Assembly: GCA_016938685.1 (NCBI GenBank)
Contig: JAFGUD010000492.1
Location: 1 to 40,008 of the forward strand
Direction of reading: 5' to 3'
Source: Bacteroidales bacterium
GTDB taxonomy: Bacteria; Bacteroidota; Bacteroidia; Bacteroidales; JAFGUD01
Length of the DNA stretch: 40,008 nucleotides
Positions 15,091 through 23,924 of the stretch are shown here, one piece after another. The number at the start of each line of letters is the position of its first letter. Within the stretch, counting starts at the first letter, position 1. A program made the translations under genes and the position numbers. Below the pieces are notes generated by a model, which did no database searches, was not told the DNA's origin, and saw only the letters and a list, made by a program, of their open reading frames with translations.

Positions 15091-17640
15091 ATGATTTCAT
15101 TCAAAGTCAACGGTGTAGCCCGCCAATATGAGGGTGATTTGGAAAAAGATTTACTTAGCTACCTGCGTAACGAACTTCATCTGACTGCTGCAAAAGACGG
15201 TTGTTCCGGCGAAGGAGTATGTGGGGCTTGTACAGTACATATTAACGGAAAAGCAAAATTAGCTTGTCGTACTAAAATTGGCAAACTTCAAGATGCTGAA
15301 ATAGTTACATTAGAAGGACTTGAAACTTTCAGAAAAGAAACATTAGCCAAAACAATGGTTAATAACGGTGCAGTACAATGCGGATTTTGCACACCCGGGT
15401 TTATCATGAAAGCCGATTCTTTACTCAGAAGTAACCCAAATCCAACTCCTGATGAAATTCAAAAAGGATTAAAATCAAACATTTGCCGTTGTACAGGATA
15501 CAAAAAAATTGAATCTGCAATTCTTGAAGCAGCTGATCATTTACAAAATAATCAGGAAGTTGACTTGATAACAACAACAGGCAAATTAGGCGAACCTCAA
15601 ATAAAATATGGTGCTTACGAAACTGCTTTGGGCGACAGAAGATTTGTTGCAGATTATTTCTTTGAAAATATGGGCTTTGCTGCTCTTAAATTCAGCGATT
15701 ATCCAAAAGCAAAGGTTCTAAAAATTGACAGTTCTGATGCTGAAAAACTAGAAGGAGTTTGGCGCATTTTCACAAAAAAAGATGTTCCCGGAAGCAATAA
15801 AATAGGACTTATCAGACCTGATTGGTCGTTGATGATTGGAGAAGGCGAAATTACTCATTACATTGGTAATGTTATTGCCGGAGTTGTTGCAGAAAGCGAA
15901 GAAATTGCACGAAAAGCTGTTGATTTAATCAAAATTGAGTACGAAGTTCTCACACCGGTTACAGATGTTTTTGAAGCTCTGAAAGATGAAAACAGGGTTC
16001 ACGAACAATATTCTAATCATATTGATACTTCTGTTTCTAAAATCGGAGATTCCGAAAAAGCTTTTGCAGAAGCTGATTTTATTGTTGAGCATCGCTATGA
16101 AACTCAACGTATTGAACATGCTTTTATGGAAGTAGAAGCCGCTATTGCTCTTCCTGTTGATGATGGAATTGAACTGTTATCTGAATCACAGGGAATATAC
16201 GAAGACCGCAGACAAGTGTCTGAAATACTGGGAATTGACGAAGAAAAAGTTAGAGTAAGACTAATTCCAAACGGAGGTGGTTTTGGCGGAAAAGAAGATT
16301 TGAGCATTCAGGGACACACTGCACTTTTTGCATATCTTCTGCAAAAGCCTGTTAAACTGGTACTTACTCGTCAGGAATCTATAAAAGTTCATCCAAAACG
16401 ACATCCTGTTTTTATGGATTTCAAAGTTGGTGCAACAAAAGAAGGAAAATTAACAGCCGTAAAATTAGAGGCTTATGGCGACACTGGAGCATACATGTCT
16501 GTCGGAACAAAAGTTCTTGAACGTGTTGCTGGTCACGCTACCGGGGGTTATTTTGTGCCAAATGTAGATATTAACGCAAAAACAATTTACACAAACAATA
16601 TTCCTTGTGGTGCAATGCGTGGATTTGGGGCAAATCAGGCTGTTTTTGGTCTGGAATCTGCAATTGATGAAATTTGCGAAATGGCAGGTTTTGATCGCTG
16701 GCAATTCCGCTTCGACAATGCACTTGAAGACGGACTTTCAACCGGAACCGGACAAACAGTTTATCAAGTTGGAGTTAAGGAATGTTTATTACAATTGAAA
16801 GAGCCTTTTTACAATAATAAATATGTTGGACTTGCCGCAGGAATTAAAAATTCAGGTGTTGGAAACGGCATGAATGATGAATCGGACTGTATTATAACCA
16901 TTGTTTCGCCCGAAAAAGTTATCCTAAAACATGGCTGGACTGAAATGGGACAAGGTGTGAATACTGTTGCTGTTCAGATGCTTTGCGAAGAAACCGGAAT
17001 TGACCCTGAAATAATTGAAGTTCAGATTGATACCGAAGCCGGAATTAAAACCGGAATGACAACTTCATCGCGTGCTACTGCATTGCTCGGTAACTCAATT
17101 ATTGATTCTGCAAAAGAATTTAAAAAAGACCTTGAAAATTCCACTTTGGAGAAACTTGTAGGCAGAACTTACCGTGGTAGATTTGTCTGCGACTGGACAA
17201 CAAAACCTGGATCAGGCAAAGAAAATCCAATAATTCATTATTCGTATGGATATGCTGCTCAGCTTGTTGTATTAAATGACGAAGGAAAAATTGACACCGT
17301 TTATGCTGCTCATGATGCAGGGCGAATTGTAAATCCGATTATGTACGAAGGACAAATAGAAGGAGCTGTTCACATGGGAGTTGGCTACGCATTAACCGAA
17401 GATTTACCAATGAAAGACGGATATTTAATCAGCGATAAATATAAAGATTTAGGCATTCTCCGCACAACCGAAACACCAAAAATTGTTGTTCTTCCGGTAG
17501 AAGTTGCAGACAGTGTTGGCGCTCACGGAGTAAAAGGAATTGGCGAAATCGGTCTTGTTCCAACCGCCGGAGCTGTTGCAAATGCTTTGTACCAATTCGA
17601 CAAAATAAGAAGATTTAAACTGCCTTTGATGAGGAAATAG
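15091..17640 (+). CDS. Molybdenum hydroxylase, selenium-dependent xanthine dehydrogenase type
   Basis: This 849-residue xanthine dehydrogenase-family enzyme oxidises purines or other N-heterocycles. Plant-type 2Fe-2S cysteines are Cys38, Cys44, Cys47 and Cys59; the second cluster has Cys97, Cys100 (CGFCTPG), Cys132 and Cys134 (CRCTGY). The Mo-binding part follows directly: hammerhead domain from about 170, ESQGIYEDR, GGGFGGKED near 394, MRGFGANQ near 508, and the catalytic Glu819 in GIGEIGL. There is no FAD domain, and fusion of the Fe-S and Mo parts at about 850 residues is the architecture I know from the family described as selenium-dependent xanthine dehydrogenase in anaerobes. Selenium use is inferred; no selenium or cofactor genes are in the window. 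A terminator follows. Confidence 0.88.
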   Translation: MISFKVNGVARQYEGDLEKDLLSYLRNELHLTAAKDGCSGEGVCGACTVHINGKAKLACRTKIGKLQDAEIVTLEGLETFRKETLAKTMVNNGAVQCGFCTPGFIMKADSLLRSNPNPTPDEIQKGLKSNICRCTGYKKIESAILEAADHLQNNQEVDLITTTGKLGEPQIKYGAYETALGDRRFVADYFFENMGFAALKFSDYPKAKVLKIDSSDAEKLEGVWRIFTKKDVPGSNKIGLIRPDWSLMIGEGEITHYIGNVIAGVVAESEEIARKAVDLIKIEYEVLTPVTDVFEALKDENRVHEQYSNHIDTSVSKIGDSEKAFAEADFIVEHRYETQRIEHAFMEVEAAIALPVDDGIELLSESQGIYEDRRQVSEILGIDEEKVRVRLIPNGGGFGGKEDLSIQGHTALFAYLLQKPVKLVLTRQESIKVHPKRHPVFMDFKVGATKEGKLTAVKLEAYGDTGAYMSVGTKVLERVAGHATGGYFVPNVDINAKTIYTNNIPCGAMRGFGANQAVFGLESAIDEICEMAGFDRWQFRFDNALEDGLSTGTGQTVYQVGVKECLLQLKEPFYNNKYVGLAAGIKNSGVGNGMNDESDCIITIVSPEKVILKHGWTEMGQGVNTVAVQMLCEETGIDPEIIEVQIDTEAGIKTGMTTSSRATALLGNSIIDSAKEFKKDLENSTLEKLVGRTYRGRFVCDWTTKPGSGKENPIIHYSYGYAAQLVVLNDEGKIDTVYAAHDAGRIVNPIMYEGQIEGAVHMGVGYALTEDLPMKDGYLISDKYKDLGILRTTETPKIVVLPVEVADSVGAHGVKGIGEIGLVPTAGAVANALYQFDKIRRFKLPLMRK

Positions 17641-17667
17641 TTATCGAGTTGACAGTTATCAAGTAAT

Positions 17668-17705
17668 AAACCCACTGAAAATCTTTGTTGATTTTTGGTG
17701 GGTTT
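17668..17705 (+). terminator. Terminator of the molybdenum hydroxylase gene
   Basis: Stem AAACCCAC (17668-17675) pairs with GTGGGTTT (17698-17705), extended inward by AAAATC pairing with GATTTT, around a TTTGTT loop. A T-rich stretch follows. A related but rearranged sequence follows the duplicated gene fragment at 19141-19177. Confidence 0.75.
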
Positions 17706-18037
17706 CTGTTTATCTCCTTTGAAAATGTTTGTTTTTTATGTTTTGTAAAAATTCTTTGAAAGCCTTATTATTTTTTTGTATTTTAAGGGTTTTCAGATTA
17801 ACAGAAGCCTGATATTTTTAGAGCTAACTGATAAAATGACATATTTACTATAAAATCACCTAGTAATAATAGAATACTTATTTTAATAATTATTTTTTAA
17901 AATCATTTCACAGTAAAACCAATTCATTATTACTACTTTTCAATTTTTTGATAATTGATATGTTATTGTTTGAAAAATATTGTATTTTTACAATAAATAT
18001 AGTTGTTCTAAAATAAATCACTGAAAATCACAATATT
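17706..18037. other. Intergenic stretch, no gene seen
   Basis: This is AT-rich sequence with no convincing open frame, RNA gene or strong promoter. TTG/TATTTTTA-like words near 17966-17990 could serve the following gene but the spacing is poor. Confidence 0.5.
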
Positions 18038-18928
18038 ATGCCAGATTCAATTAAATATTTTGCACACATAAAAGCAAAAAGTACTTGTCCAGATTGTTCT
18101 AATCCAATATTTATAAATGGACCAATCGAAAAAGTTAACTGCTCAAGTTGTTTGAAAGAAGTAAAAATAGGCAGAGATACTATAATTGATTATTTTATTT
18201 CAGGTTATGAAGACTTAAAAACAAGTCCTATGCGGGAAGCGAGTATTACATATATAGGACACCCATCAAGTTATATATATGGAAATAATCCCCCAAAATG
18301 TCCAAAATGTGAAGAGAAAATCCCTACAGAAAATCTTTTTGAAAATGAATCAGAACAGCAATGGAATATTGAGTGTGAAAAATGTGGAAATTTAATTTCT
18401 GTGTGTAAAACCCCAGAATGGATAAGGAAAAAAGTGCCGACAGCAAGAATAGTTATTAATGCAGAATTTGAAAGCCAAAATAAAAAATCTAATGACCAAG
18501 TTGAACTCAAAGGAATAGTTTTTAGTTGTCCCAAATGTAGTGCCGGCTTAGAAGTTGATGGAACAAAACGAGTGATTGATTGTAAATATTGCAGCAGTTC
18601 AGTGTATATTCCCGATGAATTGTGGTTTCGGTTGCATCCTGTTGAAAAAGTTAAAGAATGGTACATTGGTTTCACAAATATCAAGGCAATAATTATTATC
18701 GAAAAAAGAAAGGAATTAAAAGATAAAAACAAGATAAATTATAAGAACATTAAAATTCTTAGAACTGAAATTTCAGAAATGAAAGCAGAACTTGAAAATT
18801 TAGGAGTTTTCAAAGGAAAACAAAAGAAAAAACTACAAGAAAGCATTGAAAATAAAGAAAATGAAATAATTGAACTTGATGAGACAATCAAAAATATAGT
18901 TCGAAAAATAAACTATTTGAATAATTAA
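18038..18928 (+). CDS. Multi-zinc-ribbon protein with C-terminal coiled coil
   Basis: This is a 296-residue protein of unknown function. Three zinc-ribbon-like pairs are visible: CPDC/CSSC (about residues 17-37), CPKC/CEKC (about 88-117) and CPKC/CKYC (about 168-190). After HPVEKVKEWYIGF the C-terminal 80 residues are rich in Lys, Glu and Ile and predicted coiled coil. There is no signal peptide or membrane segment, so it is cytosolic. Its TAA overlaps the ATG of the next short frame (TAATG). The gene lies between the molybdenum hydroxylase gene and a duplicate of that gene's 3' end, which suggests it arrived with a local duplication or insertion. I do not recognise the family. Confidence 0.75.
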   Translation: MPDSIKYFAHIKAKSTCPDCSNPIFINGPIEKVNCSSCLKEVKIGRDTIIDYFISGYEDLKTSPMREASITYIGHPSSYIYGNNPPKCPKCEEKIPTENLFENESEQQWNIECEKCGNLISVCKTPEWIRKKVPTARIVINAEFESQNKKSNDQVELKGIVFSCPKCSAGLEVDGTKRVIDCKYCSSSVYIPDELWFRLHPVEKVKEWYIGFTNIKAIIIIEKRKELKDKNKINYKNIKILRTEISEMKAELENLGVFKGKQKKKLQESIENKENEIIELDETIKNIVRKINYLNN

Positions 18929-19143
18929 TGAATAATCAACGTATAGTAATAATTTTAACAATTTTACTAATCTCTACAACAGAATATCCACAGAATTTTG
19001 AAATACATTTTATTATTCTTCCGGTAGAAGTTGTGAACTGTGTTGGTGCACACGGAGTAAAAGAAATCGGCGAAATCGGTCTTGTTCCAACCGCCGGAGC
19101 TATTGCTAACGCTCTGTACCAATACGACAAAATAAGAAGATAA
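18928..19143 (+). pseudogene. Fragment duplicate of the molybdenum hydroxylase 3' end, in a short chimeric frame
   Basis: From 19016 to 19140 the sequence matches 17489-17613 of the molybdenum hydroxylase gene with 13 differences in 125 bases by hand alignment. It encodes the catalytic-Glu tail (GAHGVKEIGEIGLVPTAGA) and ends two residues after KIRR at a new TAA. The first 29 codons of the open frame (MNNQRIVIILTILLIS...) are unrelated and resemble a signal peptide. A 71-residue product cannot be an enzyme; it is a remnant, with the chimeric start probably accidental. Confidence 0.8.
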
Positions 19144-19245
19144 ATCAACAAAGATTTTCGGTGGTTCTATTTGTTTTAAAGAGTTCATTTATATAATTTT
19201 GAAAAAATATAATTTGTTAATTATTTTAATCTACTAAAAAAATTC

Positions 19246-19509
19246 ATGAACAAATTTGTAGCATTATTTTTAGAATATTCAAATGTTATATACGTTATAG
19301 TAATATTAGTCGCATTGCTTTTTATCCCAATTTTAATTTTTAGACTGAATATAAAATGTCCAAAATGCAAAAAAAAAGGATACTCAAAAATAGTAAAAAT
19401 CATTAGTATAGATCAATTTTCATCTGAAAAAAAGCAGACAAACAGATATTATTATAAGTGTAAAAAATGCAAACATGAATGGTCTAGTATTAATCAAAAG
19501 TTTTTATGA
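19246..19509 (+). CDS. Small membrane protein with zinc ribbon
   Basis: This 87-residue protein has one transmembrane segment (about residues 12-33, VIYVIVILVALLFIPILIF) and then a cytosolic zinc ribbon formed by CPKCKKKGYS near 38 and CKKCKHEW near 74. Function is unknown. It follows the duplicated gene fragment by about 100 bases. Similar TM-plus-ribbon layout is seen in the remnant at the right end of the window. Confidence 0.7.
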   Translation: MNKFVALFLEYSNVIYVIVILVALLFIPILIFRLNIKCPKCKKKGYSKIVKIISIDQFSSEKKQTNRYYYKCKKCKHEWSSINQKFL

Positions 19510-19615
19510 TTTTTCTATTTGACATAAAAAAGCCAAAAGTAAAATGATTATTGATACTAATTTTCTCATAATTAAATGTTTTTCTCACAATAATACTCTT
19601 CTCCTCCCTCCTACT

Positions 19616-20707
19616 CTATTTCAGCTTTACAACAGCCCAATAAGCCTGATTTAATTTTCTACGGAAACTGCTTTCCGGTTCTCCTTCGCCGGTAACTCTG
19701 TCATCGTCAGCTATCACAAGAACTTTATTTTTATCTAAAATTGTCAATCCTTCTATTTTATGAATAAACCTCAAAGGTGTTTCTTTATCTGCCATTACAA
19801 TATGTGGCTTTGCACCGGAATTCAACTCTTCTATTGACAAATACCACAAATATGCACCAATACTTTTTGTGTCTTCGCCATGTTCAAAGCTTGTTACAAG
19901 ATATATTTGCTCGTCAAAAGGACTATATTCTATGCTTGATAAACCAATTGGCAAACTAATTCCGAGTGTGTCGGTTGGAATAAAATCATAAACTCGTTCA
20001 ATGTTTCCGGTTAATTTAATTTGTTCATTTTCAACCACATAATTAGCGGATAATATAGTAATTGCATAATCAAAATCGCTGTATTTATCTCCAATTTCTC
20101 TCACTCCAAAAAGTATTTTATTGCCGGGAATTACAGTTAATCCTTCAATTTTTAGATAACCAGGTCCTTTTGGAAATTTATCAGATTTTAAAGCAGAAAC
20201 AATTTGCTCTTTAATATCAATTGAATTCATTGCTGAATCATTTGAAATGTGCAATATTCCGCCTTTTTCTATATTTTGGCTATTTACAAAAATTGTGGTA
20301 TTGTACTTTTCTCCGTTAGCCGAATCGGTTGATGCGTAGGAATACGAACTTGAAAACAGCAGGAATTTTTTGTCAGGCGTAATTGATGATGATTCATATT
20401 TATCAATATAGTAAAACAAAGAATTTTTATAATAAGTCCTTGAATTACAGGTAATTTCATCAACAAATCCAAAACTGAACAAAGATGAATTACCATCAGG
20501 AAAATCTTTATCATTAGCAACAAAAATCTGATTGTCATAAAAAACCACTGTTGAAGGTTCACATGTATAAGGTCTGCCATTTTCCTGAGTTAAGTTTTCA
20601 TCAAAACATTCAAAATAGCCTTCCTGAATTACTTCTCCTACTTTACTTTTATTTTGGTTGCAAGAAAATGCAAACGCAATGACTAATAAAAAATAAATTT
20701 TATACAT
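19616..20707 (-). CDS. Lipoprotein with phytase/esterase-like propeller features
   Basis: This 363-residue lipoprotein (signal MYKIYFLLVIAFAFSC, Cys16) appears beta-rich. Two IEGLT-type blades (LKIEGLTVIPGNKILFGVRE near 184 and HKIEGLTILDKNKVLVIADD near 319) resemble the EGLA..DGxLLVxSD signature of phytase-like/esterase-like propeller proteins. I see no catalytic residues that would fix an activity, so the function is open. It is monocistronic by position, and convergent with the small zinc-ribbon gene. Confidence 0.75.
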   Translation of the reverse strand: MYKIYFLLVIAFAFSCNQNKSKVGEVIQEGYFECFDENLTQENGRPYTCEPSTVVFYDNQIFVANDKDFPDGNSSLFSFGFVDEITCNSRTYYKNSLFYYIDKYESSSITPDKKFLLFSSSYSYASTDSANGEKYNTTIFVNSQNIEKGGILHISNDSAMNSIDIKEQIVSALKSDKFPKGPGYLKIEGLTVIPGNKILFGVREIGDKYSDFDYAITILSANYVVENEQIKLTGNIERVYDFIPTDTLGISLPIGLSSIEYSPFDEQIYLVTSFEHGEDTKSIGAYLWYLSIEELNSGAKPHIVMADKETPLRFIHKIEGLTILDKNKVLVIADDDRVTGEGEPESSFRRKLNQAYWAVVKLK

Positions 20708-21049
20708 ATAGTAATTTTTTAATGATTTACTTTTAGTTCTACTTTACGAAAATAATATCTTTTTTAATAAACCTTGATTATTTTCAAAGAAATTACCACA
20801 GTCTCTTCATATACTCAGCAGCTTTTCATTGATAACTTAGGACAATTTTTAAGTTTTTGGTTCTCAGCTACAACAAACTTTGTACTACTCCGAAGAATGA
20901 GGAGTCTCTTAATCATAAAAAACCAATCGCAGTATAGACTCCTCCTTTCGTCGGAGTGACAAACAAATAAGTCTGTCATTATACTTTTAAGCAAAATTAC
21001 TTTTGCTTTGCTTTAATTAATGTCATAATTAAAAAATTAAACACATCAA
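20708..21049. other. Intergenic stretch carrying a palindromic element
   Basis: No gene is seen here. The stretch holds a CGAAAATA word at 20747-20754, one mismatch from a minus-strand -7 box for the lipoprotein gene, and the inverted-repeat element at 20887-20957. Confidence 0.5.
20887..20957. repeat. MITE/REP-like inverted-repeat element
   Basis: Left arm ACTCCGAAGAATGAGGAGTC (20887-20906) is the near-perfect reverse complement of the right arm at 20937-20957 (GACTCCTCCTTTCGTCGGAGT), with two mismatches and one extra base. The middle 30 bases are AT-rich. No open frame is inside. The arms resemble short dispersed repeats seen in many Bacteroidota genomes. Confidence 0.75.
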
Positions 21050-21832
21050 TTACGTTCTTAGAGTAGAATTATCAGACGATATTTCACTTAATAAACTTAA
21101 ATACTTAGAAATAGCTTCATTTTTATTTCTATCTAATTTATAATCAATATATTCCGTCAAATAAACTTTTGCATCAAAATTGATTTCAGAGACTCTGTTT
21201 TTGAAAAAAAGTAAGGTTTCATCAACGTTTTCAATTCCAAATTTAAAAGCATTATTTAGCTCATTTACAATTTCTTGTGGAATATTTTTATTTGCTGTCC
21301 AAGTTGCAAAAACAAAAGGTAGTTTAGTGAATTTTTCCCATTCAGCAGATAAATCATAAACAAAATCATAATTATTTAACACATTTAAAGCTCTGTCTCC
21401 AATAACAACTCCTGCAGTATGTCCTTTGACTTTTCTCAAATAATCCTCATCAGCCTTTTCCCAAAAGGGAGAAATTTTCCAAAAATTTTGAGCCAAAATT
21501 TTGGCAAGCATTATAGAAGTTCTTGATTGATAATCGAGTAAAACCGTTTTAATTTCATTAATCGGCACATCAGAAACCAAAAGTACACTTTTAACCTCTC
21601 CAATTGCAGCAATACAATAATCTGAAATAATTTGATAATCAGCTATTTCCGGCAAAATTGCAATTGGAACAAGACCAATATCAACTATGTTTTGTTTTAA
21701 TTTTTGGGCACAAATTGCCGGATAATCAGTTGATATTTCGATTAAATCATTTAAATTTTCATTTCTTTGGATACCGTACAAAAAAGGAAAAGTATTCAAA
21801 TACGACACCGCAGATATCTTTATTTTGTTCAT
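21050..21832 (-). CDS. mqnA: Chorismate dehydratase MqnA (futalosine menaquinone pathway)
   Basis: This 260-residue enzyme has a periplasmic-binding-protein fold and converts chorismate to 3-enolpyruvylbenzoate, the first step of the futalosine route to menaquinone. The N-terminal ISAVSYLNTFPFLYGI and the segments DIGLVPIAILPE, VKSVLLVSD, VLLDYQSRTSIMLAKILA and GVVIGDRAL are characteristic. Length is typical. It is cytosolic. No other mqn genes are adjacent. A -7 box at 21884-21891 lies upstream, and the gene diverges from the TPR protein gene. Confidence 0.9.
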   Translation of the reverse strand: MNKIKISAVSYLNTFPFLYGIQRNENLNDLIEISTDYPAICAQKLKQNIVDIGLVPIAILPEIADYQIISDYCIAAIGEVKSVLLVSDVPINEIKTVLLDYQSRTSIMLAKILAQNFWKISPFWEKADEDYLRKVKGHTAGVVIGDRALNVLNNYDFVYDLSAEWEKFTKLPFVFATWTANKNIPQEIVNELNNAFKFGIENVDETLLFFKNRVSEINFDAKVYLTEYIDYKLDRNKNEAISKYLSLLSEISSDNSTLRT

Positions 21833-21883
21833 TTTTAATAATTTACTTCTGAAATAATTAATGCAATATAAAAAAAATTAATG

Positions 21884-21891
21884 CAAAAATA
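21884..21891 (-). promoter_or_regulatory. Candidate -7 box for mqnA
   Basis: On the minus strand this reads TATTTTTG, matching TAnnTTTG, about 52 bases before the start codon. No well-spaced -33 TTG was found. A related word, TTAATGCAA, is repeated at about 21858 and 21879. Confidence 0.35.
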
Positions 21892-21953
21892 AGTTTATTT
21901 TCAATGTTAATAATTAAAAAAAATGTATTCGTAGTTTTTTAAAAAATAGTGTG

Positions 21954-21961
21954 TAAATTTG
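21954..21961 (+). promoter_or_regulatory. Candidate -7 box for the TPR protein gene
   Basis: TAAATTTG matches TAnnTTTG. With a start point about 7 bases later, the transcript would begin near 21968, which rules out the upstream GTG at 21949 and supports ATG 21976 with a very short leader. The -33 region (ATTCGTAG near 21926-21933) is weak. Confidence 0.5.
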
Positions 21962-21975
21962 CAAAAAAATGTTTT

Positions 21976-22866
21976 ATGGAAAAATTGCGGGTTAGAGAAA
22001 ACAAAAAAATAGGATATTATGCGTTCATATTCAAACGATTAGGAAAACCTGCTTTGATTAATGAAAGTTTTGTTTTCAGCACTTCTTTTAACTCAAATAG
22101 GTTATCACAAGGAAAAATCGGAGAATTTGCGATTTTTACTGCCGATTTATTAAAAGATTATGATAAAGCAGAAAAATATTTTTTGCAAGCAATAGAACGG
22201 GATCCCGAAAACGCTTTCTGGATTGGAAATTATGCAATTTTTATACATTTCTACAAAAAAGATTTCAATCTGGCTGAAGAATATTATCAAAAAAGTCTAA
22301 AATTATATGAAGATGATGCTTTTTTGAAATTTAATTACGCTCAATTAGTGCTTTTTTATAAATCAGATTACGATTTAGTAGAAAAATTAATGAAAGAAGT
22401 GCTTATGCTTGAGCCAAATAATTCTAAATTCAAATGTTCTTATGCTGCATTTCTATTCAAAGTAAGAAAGAAATTTGCACAAGCCGAAAAACTTTGCGAA
22501 GAAGTAATTTCTAAAAATGATAAAAACCCTTCTTGGTTTGCTACTTATGCTCAACTTAAGCTTTTAAAAGGAGAACAAACCGAAGCCAAAAAACTTATTG
22601 ATAGAGCATTTGAATTAGAGCCTTCTGACGAATTATCTTTAGAACTATGGTTTTATCTTTATGCACATTACGAAGAAAACAGAGAAGAAGCAGAAGCTAA
22701 AATAATTGAACATCTTTCAAAAGGAATAAAATCTTTTGTTTGGGGTCTTCAACAAAATGTTGTAGTAGCTATTTTTTCAGGACATCCGGAATCGCACAAA
22801 CTTGAAGAATACGCAAAACAAATAATGGGCGAGCTGTTACAAAAAACTGACAATTTTACGGAATAA
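21976..22866 (+). CDS. TPR-repeat protein
   Basis: This protein of about 296 residues consists mostly of tetratricopeptide-like helical repeats: YDKAEKYFLQAIERDPENAFWIGNYAIF, FNLAEEYYQKSLKLYEDDAFLKFNYAQL and FAQAEKLCEEVISKNDKNPSWFATYAQL are successive units. There is no signal peptide or membrane segment, so a cytosolic protein-interaction role is likely. The final segment (FVWGLQQNVVVAIFSGHPES) is not repeat-like. Spacing of 71 bases to rmlA leaves co-transcription possible. The start is set by the promoter position. Confidence 0.8.
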   Translation: MEKLRVRENKKIGYYAFIFKRLGKPALINESFVFSTSFNSNRLSQGKIGEFAIFTADLLKDYDKAEKYFLQAIERDPENAFWIGNYAIFIHFYKKDFNLAEEYYQKSLKLYEDDAFLKFNYAQLVLFYKSDYDLVEKLMKEVLMLEPNNSKFKCSYAAFLFKVRKKFAQAEKLCEEVISKNDKNPSWFATYAQLKLLKGEQTEAKKLIDRAFELEPSDELSLELWFYLYAHYEENREEAEAKIIEHLSKGIKSFVWGLQQNVVVAIFSGHPESHKLEEYAKQIMGELLQKTDNFTE

Positions 22867-22937
22867 AAATTTTGAACTAATTTATTATTTACAATTATTA
22901 AATAAATATTATCGAACTAAAAATCAAACATATACAA

Positions 22938-23825
22938 ATGAAAGGAATTATTCTGGCAGGAGGCAGTGGAACAAGACTTTATCCGTTAACAAAAAGTATT
23001 TCAAAACAAATCATTCCAATTTACGACAAACCAATGATTTATTATCCTTTATCGGTTTTGATGTTGGCAAATATACGTGAAATTTTAATCATCTCCACTC
23101 CACAAGATATTGGAATGTATGAAAGATTGTTAGGCGATGGTTATGATCTTGGCTTAAAAATATCTTATGCAATTCAACCTTCTCCTGACGGTTTAGCGCA
23201 AGCATTTATAATTGGCGAAGAATTTATTGGTAATGACCATGTTTGTATGGTGTTGGGCGACAATCTGTTTTACGGCTACGGACTTTCAAAAATGTTGGAA
23301 GAAGCCGCAGAACTTCAAGATGGTGCAATTGTGTTCGGTTATTGGGTAGATAAACCACAAAGATACGGTGTTGCAGAATTTGACAACACAGGAAAAGTAT
23401 TAAGTATTGAAGAAAAACCAACCAAACCCAAATCTAATTACGCAGTTACAGGTTTGTATTTTTACAGCAATGACGTTGTAAAAAAAGCAAAAAATCTACA
23501 ACCTTCCGCACGAGGAGAATTAGAAATAACCGACTTAAATCGTTTGTTTTTAGAAGAAAATAGATTAAAAGTTAAACTATTGGGACGAGGAATGGCTTGG
23601 TTAGACACCGGTACGCACGAAAGTTTACTTGATGCGTCTAATTATATAGCCACAATTGAAAAGCGACAAGGTTTAAAAATAGCTTGTCTTGAAGAAATAT
23701 CTTTTAGAAAAGGATATATAACTAAAAATCAGCTTTTAAAACTAGCCGATTCACTCAAAAATAATCAATACGGAGAATATTTATTTAAAATTGCAAACGA
23801 ATATGGAAAAAACTCAGAAATGTAA
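22938..23825 (+). CDS. rmlA: Glucose-1-phosphate thymidylyltransferase
   Basis: This 295-residue nucleotidyltransferase makes dTDP-glucose, the first step toward dTDP-rhamnose and related surface sugars. The nucleotide-binding signature [16 protein letters not shown] is at residues 3-18, with [21 protein letters not shown] (metal-binding Asp), [19 protein letters not shown] and the [19 protein letters not shown] block all present. The rest of the rml pathway is not in the window. Length and motif order match RmlA (short form) closely. Confidence 0.96.
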   Translation: MKGIILAGGSGTRLYPLTKSISKQIIPIYDKPMIYYPLSVLMLANIREILIISTPQDIGMYERLLGDGYDLGLKISYAIQPSPDGLAQAFIIGEEFIGNDHVCMVLGDNLFYGYGLSKMLEEAAELQDGAIVFGYWVDKPQRYGVAEFDNTGKVLSIEEKPTKPKSNYAVTGLYFYSNDVVKKAKNLQPSARGELEITDLNRLFLEENRLKVKLLGRGMAWLDTGTHESLLDASNYIATIEKRQGLKIACLEEISFRKGYITKNQLLKLADSLKNNQYGEYLFKIANEYGKNSEM

Positions 23826-23841
23826 TTTCTGTAAAGTAAAC

Positions 23842-23872
23842 TTTGTTTTTTTCTTAATAAGATTTATCTTAG
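23842..23872 (+). promoter_or_regulatory. Promoter of the small membrane protein gene
   Basis: TTTG (23842-23845), 19-base spacer, then TATCTTAG (23865-23872), one mismatch from TAnnTTTG. Spacing fits the Bacteroidota consensus. The predicted leader is about 45 bases. Confidence 0.6.
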
Positions 23873-23924
23873 CAAATCAAATTTTTTAAAATAAACGTAT
23901 TAACTAATAATTAAATTATTGATT

